NCBI GenBank assembly: GCA_964423225.1
Contig: CAYREE010000072.1
Span: forward strand, 1 to 11,494
DNA length: 11,494 bases
Direction: 5' to 3'
From: CAYREE01 sp964423225
GTDB taxonomy: Archaea; Altiarchaeota; Altiarchaeia; IMC4; SCGC-AAA252-I15
In this document: positions 1-7,474 of the stretch, one piece after another
How the letters are laid out: every line of letters starts with the position of its first letter
How positions within the stretch are numbered: position 1 is the first letter of the stretch
Made by a program: the position numbers and the translations under genes
Notes under the pieces: generated by a model
The model's database searches: none
The model's input: the letters and a program-made list of their open reading frames with translations, nothing else
Told to the model about the DNA's origin: nothing

Positions 1-339
1 AAGGTTATTACCTCGCCTACAACGACATTACAGTCAGTTGATCCTGAGGTTATTGATGTATTATCTGCAAGAATGGCTGAATTAGAAGAATTGTTTAATG
101 AAAAAGATTGTGAGTGTAGTGATTCTTCTGATGAGATTGATGATTTAGAGGATGAGATCAGTGATCTGGAGGATGAGATTGATGATTTGAAGGATGAGAT
201 ACGGGACCTGGAGGACGAGATAGAGTCATCATCACAGAGTAAGACAACTACTACTAGTACTGAAACAACAACCACTTCGACAACCATTCCAATTGAAACA
301 CCTGCATCAAGCACTACTGGAATCACGGAGGTGGTATAG
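1..339 (+). CDS. 3' end of a coiled-coil, Thr-rich protein (5' partial)
   Basis: The reading frame is open from the first base, so the N-terminus lies outside the window; a Met at 73 is only an internal candidate. The visible 112 residues hold three parts. First comes a short lead. Next is a run of acidic heptads of the form DEIDDLE repeated about five times, with Ile and Leu alternating 3 and 4 residues apart, which predicts a strong coiled coil. Last is a Thr/Ser-rich tail (TTTTSTETTTTSTT) that looks like an O-glycosylated stalk or linker. A CEC motif precedes the heptads. No enzymatic domain is visible. The stop codon is followed at once by the start of the RHS gene, so the two are probably co-transcribed and translationally coupled. 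It may be a surface or secreted partner of the RHS protein; this is inferred from position only. Confidence 0.7.
   Translation, partial: KVITSPTTTLQSVDPEVIDVLSARMAELEELFNEKDCECSDSSDEIDDLEDEISDLEDEIDDLKDEIRDLEDEIESSSQSKTTTTSTETTTTSTTIPIETPASSTTGITEVV
130..213 (+). repeat. 21-bp tandem repeat encoding coiled-coil heptads
   Basis: Four complete in-frame 21-bp units, each beginning GATGAGAT, lie at 130-150, 151-171, 172-192 and 193-213. A partial fifth follows from 214. Each encodes one heptad (DEIxDLE/K). Differences are partly synonymous, so the repeat is maintained at protein level. Confidence 0.85.
327..333 (+). promoter_or_regulatory. Shine-Dalgarno for the RHS gene
   Basis: GGAGGTG lies 6 bases before the ATG at 340, inside the last codons of the upstream gene. 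It fixes the RHS start. It is the only strong Shine-Dalgarno in the window; the other visible starts have A/T-rich leaders. Confidence 0.8.
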
Positions 340-3300
340 ATGAGAAATACTCTGTTGAAAGCAGTGGTCGTAATAGGTATATTATCCCTGCTTAGTATCG
401 TGTCTGTGGCAGATACTTGTGAGCCGAATTGTGATACTTGGAAGTATTATCCGACTGGTGGGGAGCCTAAGCTTGATCCTTATGGTTTTTATCAGACAGA
501 TTTGTTCACTGGTTCGGGGACTTATAGCCATGATTTCAAGCTACCACCCGGGACAAACGGTTTAGTACCAGAGTTAAAGCTGTCGTATAATACGCAGGCT
601 GCGTCTGGACGGGCTGGGTGGGTTGGTTTAGGCTGGAGTCTTACCGAAAACTACATTCTACGAGACGTGAATGGTTCAGTAGATGATTTGTCAGATGATG
701 AATACAAGCTTATGTTGGATGGTGTGAGCTATCCATTAGTCTACTCGTCGACGACTGGGAGATTCCACACGAAAATCGAGTCTTTCTACTATGTCATTAA
801 CCAGTCGAGTGCAGTCAATACTAAAGGCATGTTCTGGTATGTCCGGCTTAAAGACGGTAGGGAATATCGTCTTGGACACGATAATAACTCTGAGCAACTG
901 GCAAATGGCAAGGATTATGTCTATAAGTGGAATCTGGATCAGATTAGAGATACGCATGACAACTATATCTACTATACTTATGATGAGTCTGTGTCAGGTG
1001 ATAATGGCACATCGTATATACAGAAGATCGAGTATAACAATGATTTGAACAGGACAGTTATATTCGACTTGGAGACTACAGCTAGATACGATCAGTTTCC
1101 ATACTATGACCAAGGCTCTTATCTAAAACCCACCCGCAGGTTAAAAGATGTTAGCATATTCCATGAAAACACTCTAGTAAGGAGATATCATTTTAACTAT
1201 ACTATTGGCGAAGCTACTAATCGCAGTCTTTTACAGTCTATCCAGGAATACGGTACTGATAATACTACCGCTCTTCCTGCGACCGTATTCACTTACTCAG
1301 AAGTAAGGAAGAATTGGGTTGAGAATACTTCTTGGGATCCGCCTGTATTATTCAAGCATACTGATGGTTTGGGCTTGCAAAATGATAATGCTAGGCTAAT
1401 GGATTTTAATCGGGATGGGTTAATTGATATTATTCGTGGAAACGATGAGGGTCATGAAGTCTTTATTAATAATGGGTTAGATTGGGAAGAAGACGCTGGA
1501 TGCACGGTTCCTGTAAATATTGACATGTCAATAATGGTTGGTGATGTGAATAAAGATGGATTGCCTGATTTGGTACGCAGTTATTATCAATCAGATGATG
1601 TATACTCAAATAAGACCATTTATATCCACAACGGTACTTGCTGGGAGGTCGATGCATCATGGACTACACCAGACCACTTTGAAATATGTGACAATAATGG
1701 TTGCATTGATAATGGAATAAGGTTAATGGACGTTAACAATGACGGATTAGTCGACATGGTTAAAGCCACGGATAAGGATCATTCTGCGGATAAGAAGATA
1801 TGGATTAATAATGGAACCGGCTGGGAATTAGACACTAGTTGGACTCCACCAGGATACTTCATTAACTTTGCTAAGGAAGATACTGGTTTAAGGACTGGTG
1901 ACGCTAATGGTGATGGACTAGTCGATTTTATCTGGGGTGGGTCAGACGCGAATACAGAGCGGAAAATATACATCAATAATGGTAGTGGATGGTATGAAGA
2001 CACGTCGTGGGCTAAACCGCCAGCAGCTTTTGTATTCTATGATCTGGGCTGTTCGCCTTGTGGAAACGGTTTAACACTCGGAGAATTCAATGGGGATGGT
2101 TTGATAGACATGATGCGTGTTTTTAAGGGTGAGGATCGTCAAGCCTGGATAAACAATGGTAGTGGTTGGGTTGAAGACGATATGTGGGCGGTAGAATATT
2201 TGAATGAATCAGTGTCTTTCGAATTCGGGGACGTGAATGGTGACGGTGCCGCAGATATTATAGAAAGCTTCGCAGTCTATCAGCAGGGTGGGGTAGAAGG
2301 AGTATATATCAACAATCTGACTAGAGTAGACTTATTAACTGAAATACAGACTGCGTATGGAGGTAGGATAAATCTAACCTATACACCCTCGACCACATTC
2401 AATAATACAGGCAGTGACAATATATCGGATCTTGGAGTCAGCTTTTTGCTTATTGACGATGTTATTGAAGACAATGGTATGAGTGGAGCCCATAATACTA
2501 TTGGAACAACTTCACACTACTATGCTAACGGCTCTTATGACTATACTGAAGGCGAGTTCCGTGGATTCGGCTACGTCAAAGAGACTAGTCCTGTAGACAT
2601 TATCACACACCACTACTACCATCAGACTGAGGAACTAAAAGGTAAGGAATACGAGACTAGAATTGAAGATAATTCAGGAAACATATATGCGAAGACTGAG
2701 AATGACTGGAGTTCAACTACAACAGATGGAATACACACAGTAACATTAGACAGAGTAGACGAGCACGCATATGATACTACTGCTACACCAAAGACGCGGG
2801 CTACTGAATACGACTATGACTCCTACGGCAACGTGAACCGAACAAGCAATCTAGGAGACACAAGCACTTCAGGGGATGAAATCACTACGATAAATGAGTA
2901 TACAGTCAATGAGACTGCATGGATTGTTGGTACAGTAAACCATACTACCCTATACGATGAAAATAGTGCTGTAGTTAGTGAATCGTGGATAGCATACGAT
3001 AATAGAGGTTATGGAGCAGTACCTGTGAGAGGTGATCTAACCCAGCAGGAGGATTACCTGGATACAGGAGCTAATCCAATATCCTATAAATCCTATGATG
3101 ACCTTGGAAATGTTGTGAATGAAACCGATCCACTCGGAAGAGTAACTGAGTACGTGTATGGCTTGAACGATAGTACAAACACGTTCATGGAACAATCCAC
3201 AAATGCTCTAAGTCAAATCATGAATTATTCCTATGATCTGGGGACTGGAAACCTGCTTTATTCAGTGGATGCGAACGGTTATACTACAAGTAACGTTTAT

Positions 3301-6066
3301 GACGTGCATGGGCGAATATCTAAGGAGATTCAACCCTATGACGATAACACATATCCAACTCGACAATACACTTATACATTAGATGCATCTGCTCCTGAAC
3401 AGATACAGGTATCAGCTAGGGAAAACGCAGGAGCTGCAGGAGTACTGGATACATATCATTTTTATGATGGATTTGGACGGAGCGTCCAGACCAAGACTGA
3501 ATTCGAAGACGGAGACCAGATCATATACAATGCATTCTATGATGATGCTGGGAGAAAACACGCTGAATCAGTCCCATATACAGATACATCCTCGAGCAGC
3601 TATAGTACTCCTGATTTGACTGTGAGAAACATCACATACGTTTATGATGTTTTAAACAGGAGGACGCAGACCATAAACACTGATGAAACGACTATATCAG
3701 TAGCTTACACACCTTGGACTGCTGTGGTCACTGACGAGAATGGACATGATAAATCTCTAGAACGAGATGCTCACAACAGGATAATCCAGGTATTAGAATA
3801 CAATAAAGGAGCAACATATACTACAGACTACAAGTATAGTGCAAGAGGAGAATTAGTGAATATTACTGATAACCAGGGTAATGTCTTTAAATTCACTTAC
3901 GACACATTAGGCAGGAAGACTGGTTTAGACGATCCGGACCTTGGAGTTTGGAGTTATTCATATGATCTGTCAGGTAATCTTGTCAACCAGACGGATGCTA
4001 ACAGTAATTTCATCCAATTCGAGTATGACAACCTCAACAGGCTGTCCAAGAAAGACTTTAACTCTGATACCGATGTGGTCATGGCTTATGATATTAGTGT
4101 TGTTGGCACGCTCAGCGAGGCAAACAGTACGGCGGGTAGCATTGACTACACACACGATCAGAGGCTAAGGATAACCCAGGAGTCCTGGGATAGGAGTGGA
4201 ACCACCTGGAGCATAGTCATTGCATATGACAGCATGGATCGGATTGTGAATAAGACGTTTAGTAACGGCGAGTTCCTTGAATACAACTTCAATAGTATGG
4301 GTACCTTGGATTCTATCACAGACTATGTGTCTAATATCGACTATACTGCATTAGGCAAGATTAGTAACCGGACTTATGCGAACAGCCAAGTATCAAAACT
4401 TGACTACTATGCTGATGATTTTAGGCTTAAGACAGTAGTCACCGGCGCCTTGCAGAGTCTTGCCTACAAGTATGATTCTAAAGGCAATATTATCCAGATG
4501 AATGAATCTGTGGATGGGAAGTATCAGAGTTATTCATATGATGATTTAGACCGTCTTATTACTGCCCAGGAGAATAGTGGTTTCGACTATGAGTATGGTT
4601 ATAATAGTATTGGGAACCTGATTTCATGGGATAACGCAACCCATGTATACAGTTATAGTTATGGAGAAGATGCTGGAGCCCACGCACTAACAAATGTCAC
4701 GTATAATGTTGCTCAAATAACTGCTACTTGTACTGGAGACGCGCCGCCGAGAGATTATGGAAACTGGGTGATAACAACCGACTCTGCCTGTAGCAACGGT
4801 GATGTGAAGTTGCCAGTAGGCAGTAATATTAACGTGAATTCCAACACACAATTAGCCCTGGATAATGTGGTGGTTGTGCCCTCTGATAAGGAGGAGAAGA
4901 CTGTTTACTTGAACTTGGAGGGAAATATCGAGATTGACGACTCAGCAAACGACGGTTATATCAGCTTCAATGATGCAGGTGAGGTATTCAATGCTTCAGT
5001 ACAGCAATCCATCGCCTATGATAGTAACGGGAATATGATTGATGATGGAACATATACGTTTGAGTATAATGATGATAGTCGTTTGTATCGGATTCTTGAG
5101 TCTAGTGTTTTGAAAGAGCAGTATGAGTATGATTCTGAAGGAAATCGAAAAGTTAAGATTACAGTTGTCTCAGCATCAGTAAATAAGACAACATATTACA
5201 TAAGTCAGGAGTGGATTAGAGACGAATATAATGATGGAGCCAGTAACAACACGTTCTATGTTTATGGAAATGATGAACAATTATCAAAGAAGGATCATGT
5301 TGGCACGGTAACGTATTATCATCCGGATCATCTAGGTTCGACTGTTGTTATCTCAAATGCTGGAGGAACACTTGAAGAACGGATTAGTTATATGCCATAT
5401 GGACTTCCACGTAGTTATTCTGAGGAGTTATTCCAGTTTACAAACCAAGAATACTCTAGTGACCTAGGTATCTATGATTATGGGGCAAGACAATATAATC
5501 CTACGATAATGAGGTTTATTCAGGCAGACATAATAATCCAGGATGTTTATGATCCACAGATGTTAAATCGATATAGTTATGTACGAAATAATCCTTTTAT
5601 ATATACTGATCCAAGTGGGAATTCTTTACAGATAATATGGTTAGCTACAAGAATTAAAACAGGTCTTAGTTATATTGGAGGTGAAATAGCCACATTATAT
5701 GAGTTATCAAAAAATCCTGATAAACTAGATGAGTGTAAAGATATTAATAAAAATGCTCGATCAGGTACTTCACAAGCAGGTAAAGGAGCTCCAGGATTAG
5801 ATGCAGTAAAAATAATGCCAAGCATTGTTTGTATTGCCTGCACAAAAGCAGAGGAAGTGGTCCAGAATATGTTAGATGAGGCATTAACTGAGGCAGAAGC
5901 TACAGAAATAATATATATTATTCCAGATTCGCAAGATACTGATGAAACAGAATCATCTGAAACTGGTTCTGAACCACCTTCTCAAGATGATACAAATAAT
6001 ATGGGGGATGATAGTTTACCCTCTAGAACATCAACGCTAAAGACAACTTCAAGAACGATTAATTAA
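340..6066 (+). CDS. Secreted SpvB/FG-GAP/TcB-like/RHS polymorphic toxin-type protein
   Basis: A 1908-residue exported protein. Residues 1-24 are a Sec signal peptide with likely cleavage after VSVA. Residues about 50-330 match the SpvB domain of Tc toxins (LPPGTNGLVPELKLSYN, then GWVGLGWSL). Six DxNxDGxxD calcium loops start at residues 355, 402, 464, 521, 582 (Glu in place of the first Asp) and 631, forming an FG-GAP/VCBS propeller. Next is a TcB middle-like segment (EFRGFGYV, then LKGKEYE), followed by about 15 or more YD repeats. The RHS core begins near YYHPDHLGS (His at 1661) and closes with NNPFIYTDPSG (Asp at 1757). In known TcC/RHS proteins the barrel encloses and autocleaves a variable C-terminal toxin; Asp1713 and Asp1730 lie in the corresponding conserved stretch, but cleavage is inferred. 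Residues 1761-1908 are an unrecognised tip. Many N-x-S/T sequons suggest a glycosylated surface protein. An adhesin or structural role instead of a toxin is possible. Confidence 0.9.
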   Translation: MRNTLLKAVVVIGILSLLSIVSVADTCEPNCDTWKYYPTGGEPKLDPYGFYQTDLFTGSGTYSHDFKLPPGTNGLVPELKLSYNTQAASGRAGWVGLGWSLTENYILRDVNGSVDDLSDDEYKLMLDGVSYPLVYSSTTGRFHTKIESFYYVINQSSAVNTKGMFWYVRLKDGREYRLGHDNNSEQLANGKDYVYKWNLDQIRDTHDNYIYYTYDESVSGDNGTSYIQKIEYNNDLNRTVIFDLETTARYDQFPYYDQGSYLKPTRRLKDVSIFHENTLVRRYHFNYTIGEATNRSLLQSIQEYGTDNTTALPATVFTYSEVRKNWVENTSWDPPVLFKHTDGLGLQNDNARLMDFNRDGLIDIIRGNDEGHEVFINNGLDWEEDAGCTVPVNIDMSIMVGDVNKDGLPDLVRSYYQSDDVYSNKTIYIHNGTCWEVDASWTTPDHFEICDNNGCIDNGIRLMDVNNDGLVDMVKATDKDHSADKKIWINNGTGWELDTSWTPPGYFINFAKEDTGLRTGDANGDGLVDFIWGGSDANTERKIYINNGSGWYEDTSWAKPPAAFVFYDLGCSPCGNGLTLGEFNGDGLIDMMRVFKGEDRQAWINNGSGWVEDDMWAVEYLNESVSFEFGDVNGDGAADIIESFAVYQQGGVEGVYINNLTRVDLLTEIQTAYGGRINLTYTPSTTFNNTGSDNISDLGVSFLLIDDVIEDNGMSGAHNTIGTTSHYYANGSYDYTEGEFRGFGYVKETSPVDIITHHYYHQTEELKGKEYETRIEDNSGNIYAKTENDWSSTTTDGIHTVTLDRVDEHAYDTTATPKTRATEYDYDSYGNVNRTSNLGDTSTSGDEITTINEYTVNETAWIVGTVNHTTLYDENSAVVSESWIAYDNRGYGAVPVRGDLTQQEDYLDTGANPISYKSYDDLGNVVNETDPLGRVTEYVYGLNDSTNTFMEQSTNALSQIMNYSYDLGTGNLLYSVDANGYTTSNVYDVHGRISKEIQPYDDNTYPTRQYTYTLDASAPEQIQVSARENAGAAGVLDTYHFYDGFGRSVQTKTEFEDGDQIIYNAFYDDAGRKHAESVPYTDTSSSSYSTPDLTVRNITYVYDVLNRRTQTINTDETTISVAYTPWTAVVTDENGHDKSLERDAHNRIIQVLEYNKGATYTTDYKYSARGELVNITDNQGNVFKFTYDTLGRKTGLDDPDLGVWSYSYDLSGNLVNQTDANSNFIQFEYDNLNRLSKKDFNSDTDVVMAYDISVVGTLSEANSTAGSIDYTHDQRLRITQESWDRSGTTWSIVIAYDSMDRIVNKTFSNGEFLEYNFNSMGTLDSITDYVSNIDYTALGKISNRTYANSQVSKLDYYADDFRLKTVVTGALQSLAYKYDSKGNIIQMNESVDGKYQSYSYDDLDRLITAQENSGFDYEYGYNSIGNLISWDNATHVYSYSYGEDAGAHALTNVTYNVAQITATCTGDAPPRDYGNWVITTDSACSNGDVKLPVGSNINVNSNTQLALDNVVVVPSDKEEKTVYLNLEGNIEIDDSANDGYISFNDAGEVFNASVQQSIAYDSNGNMIDDGTYTFEYNDDSRLYRILESSVLKEQYEYDSEGNRKVKITVVSASVNKTTYYISQEWIRDEYNDGASNNTFYVYGNDEQLSKKDHVGTVTYYHPDHLGSTVVISNAGGTLEERISYMPYGLPRSYSEELFQFTNQEYSSDLGIYDYGARQYNPTIMRFIQADIIIQDVYDPQMLNRYSYVRNNPFIYTDPSGNSLQIIWLATRIKTGLSYIGGEIATLYELSKNPDKLDECKDINKNARSGTSQAGKGAPGLDAVKIMPSIVCIACTKAEEVVQNMLDEALTEAEATEIIYIIPDSQDTDETESSETGSEPPSQDDTNNMGDDSLPSRTSTLKTTSRTIN
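4717..4995 (+). other. About 95-residue insertion inside the RHS repeat barrel
   Basis: Residues about 1460-1552 interrupt the usual RHS order, in which a segment like AHALTNVTYN is followed directly by YDSNGNMIDDG. The insert has two cysteines (ATCTGD and SACSNG), then NWVITTDSAC and short beta-rich turns with NINVNSNTQLALDNVVV. This resembles one rung set of a parallel beta-helix as found in archaeal surface proteins. No YD motif occurs within it. The boundaries are approximate. Confidence 0.5.
5620..6066 (+). other. Variable C-terminal tip after the RHS core (putative effector)
   Basis: This encodes residues 1761-1908, directly after DPSG, where polymorphic RHS proteins carry an exchangeable toxin. 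It has an amphipathic start (IIWLATRIKTGLSYIGGEI), a Gly/Ala-rich middle (SQAGKGAPGLDAV), a cysteine pair (VCIACTK), a Glu-rich helix and a disordered Asp/Ser/Thr tail. I recognise no nuclease, ADP-ribosyltransferase, deaminase or peptidase motif. The function is unknown; the effector role is inferred from position. Confidence 0.5.
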
Positions 6067-6090
6067 AATAATATAAAAATATTAATAGAA

Positions 6091-6792
6091 ATGAAAAAAA
6101 ATAAAACAAGTATTGTACTTAATATCATTACTTTCTATTGGACTTGTTTAAAAAATCCGTCGAAAAAAATTAAGGAATTTATAGATGATCCAAATATTGA
6201 TTTGAAATATGGAATTTCTAAACTTATTCAAGCAAATATTTTAGTAGGATCTTGTATTGGAGTTATAGTAGTAATAATCCCTATGTTAGCATTAATTCCA
6301 TTAATTCTAATTAAACTGATTGAACAAGAAATACGTCCACTTTTATTTTGGGTAATTAGTTTTCCTATACTGATAATATTATTCATTTCATTAGGAAGTA
6401 TATTCATAACAATTTCAGTTATTGTATCTTTAATATCTAGTAGTTTTATTTTTATTACTTCTCGAATTATGGGCAACCACTTAGAATTTTTAAAATTTTT
6501 ATCAATTATCTTAATATTTGAAGGGATAATAATTATTTTTTCAGATTTTTACTTTCTCATTTCATATATAATTTCACTTATTTCTTACTACTTTTTTCCA
6601 CTTTTGTTTCAAATATTATCAAAAGAAATTATTTTTAATTTAATAATTACAGAAATAATTATACTGATTATTTATTTTATTTATCATGTAATCATTCTAA
6701 AAAAAATTACAGGGATATCAACAATAAAATCATTCATCTCTATCCTTATCCCAACCTCTCTTTTTTTCCTATTACAACATTTTTTATTTTAA
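6091..6792 (+). CDS. Yip1-like polytopic membrane protein, candidate immunity partner
   Basis: 233 residues, almost entirely Ile/Leu/Phe-rich, with about five or six membrane segments (roughly 48-76, one or two within 84-124, 134-175, 181-204, 213-231). The plan fits the Yip1 family: a cytoplasmic N-terminus with a KNPSKKIKEF motif at 21-30, a mid-protein SRIMGNHLEFLK loop, and a last loop ILKKITGISTIKS before the final helix. The Yip1 match was made by eye and is moderate. The gene starts 24 bp after the RHS stop without a Shine-Dalgarno and is far more AT-rich than the RHS core; for example, bases 6601-6660 hold only 7 G or C. In toxin-immunity loci a small gene in this place usually protects against the toxin tip. 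That role, and a membrane-acting toxin, are inferences. It could also be an unrelated membrane gene. Confidence 0.7.
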   Translation: MKKNKTSIVLNIITFYWTCLKNPSKKIKEFIDDPNIDLKYGISKLIQANILVGSCIGVIVVIIPMLALIPLILIKLIEQEIRPLLFWVISFPILIILFISLGSIFITISVIVSLISSSFIFITSRIMGNHLEFLKFLSIILIFEGIIIIFSDFYFLISYIISLISYYFFPLLFQILSKEIIFNLIITEIIILIIYFIYHVIILKKITGISTIKSFISILIPTSLFFLLQHFLF

Positions 6793-6802
6793 ATAAAATA
6801 AA

Positions 6803-6835
6803 GCTGTGAACAGCATTATTTGGAAATTTTTTTTT
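6803..6835 (+). terminator. Hairpin plus T-run terminator
   Basis: A GCTG-TGAA-CAGC hairpin (6803-6814) lies 10 bases after the membrane-protein stop, and nine consecutive T follow at 6827-6835. T-runs are the usual archaeal termination signal. It would end the RHS/membrane-protein transcript. Confidence 0.6.
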
Positions 6836-7098
6836 ACTTTCCTTTGAATAGTTGGTAAACTTTTATTAATTCTAAGTTCATCATGAAAAAAGATACACAA
6901 AAATATAGTCATTATTATTAAGTTATTGCAATGGATTTGTTTCTCCCTCCCCCTTTCGCTAACACATTTATACTTAATATAGATTAGAGTAATGATCAGT
7001 TTTTTCTCTATAAACACGCAAAATACGAAATTGATATATTCTTATATTGCTGATGATTATAATACAGAAGTTAAGTAATGGACATTCGCTATGAATTG
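6836..7098. other. AT-rich segment without a recognised gene
   Basis: About 260 bases hold no convincing coding region or RNA structure. The only oddity is an 18-base pyrimidine tract at 6940-6957 (TCTCCCTCCCCC core). A minus-strand frame of 77 codons crosses it, but it has no start signal, no recognisable product, and overlaps the terminator. Confidence 0.5.
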
Positions 7099-7107
7099 TT
7101 TTAAATA
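7099..7107 (+). promoter_or_regulatory. Archaeal TATA box for the first structured RNA
   Basis: TTTTAAATA matches the archaeal TATA consensus. Its centre is about 26 bases before GGGCTGGAG at 7128, the expected distance to a transcription start. The composition changes from AT-rich to structured sequence exactly there. Confidence 0.55.
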
Positions 7108-7127
7108 CCATCTTTTTTAAGTTAATT

Positions 7128-7440
7128 GGGCTGGAGTCGAACCTTTTAACCGCAGTTCCCTGAAATTATGGAGAGCCGCGTCATTATAATTGTGATGACC
7201 TTGTGCCTGCATCGGAGAAAGAATCCTAAAAATATTGGGATTTACTCGACATAATTTCATCGGGAACGCATGTGGGTAACGACCGTTTCCTCAACCAAGC
7301 TCCTGTAATCGTGGTATTGAGGAATTTTTGGGTAAACGATGTCATAGCAGGGGATATACTGTTTAGCCTACGTTAAATCCCCCGAAGGATCAACTGAGCA
7401 AAGCGAAGGAGAAATTTCGAAAGAACAGGTATTTTAACCT
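7128..7440 (+). ncRNA. Structured RNA A, family unknown (or a long structured leader)
   Basis: About 310 bases, clearly richer in G+C than both flanks and without an open frame. Pairings visible by eye are a 5' hairpin GGGCTG/CAG-tt-CCC (7128-7133 with 7153-7160), a long-range 8-bp helix GGGATTTA/TAAATCCC (7237-7244 with 7374-7381), an 8-bp hairpin TTCCTCAA/TTGAGGAA (7287-7294 with 7317-7324) extended by CCA/TGG, and a stem TAAAC/GTTTA (7333-7337 with 7361-7365). It contains one copy of the 32-base motif also found in RNA B. The 3' end is uncertain because no strong T-run is seen, so it might instead be the 5' leader of the ATPase mRNA that starts at 7475. I tried to read it as RNase P RNA, SRP RNA or tRNA and could not. 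Confidence 0.5.
7181..7212 (+). repeat. 32-base shared motif, copy 1
   Basis: It begins TCATTAT and ends CCTGCAT, with GACCTTGT in the middle. It matches the copy at 9241-9272 at 28 of 32 positions without gaps. A GTGATGA C-box-like stretch lies inside it. It sits near the 5' side of RNA A, between a possible CCG/CGG closing pair. Confidence 0.75.
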
Positions 7441-7474
7441 TCTATATCCTGTATTTTAAGTAATCATCATAAAA

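Noticed and set aside
6940..6957. Pyrimidine tract as a regulatory or G-rich minus-strand element
   Set aside because: An isolated 18-base tract without repeat partners or a nearby minus-strand gene; probably chance.
6784..7017. Minus-strand frame of 77 codons
   Set aside because: Low-complexity AT-rich sequence, overlaps the downstream end of the membrane gene and its terminator, and has no start signal or family resemblance.
7128..7215. tRNA gene on the minus strand (a GGTTCGACTCC-like T-arm is present)
   Set aside because: The T-stem does not pair beyond two bases and no acceptor, D-arm or anticodon arm can be built around it.
7128..7440. RNase P RNA or SRP RNA
   Set aside because: The conserved region I/V pair of RNase P and the SRP helix-8 GGAAG-type element are not found in a usable arrangement; a TGTAAT like the SRP Alu motif falls in a hairpin loop.
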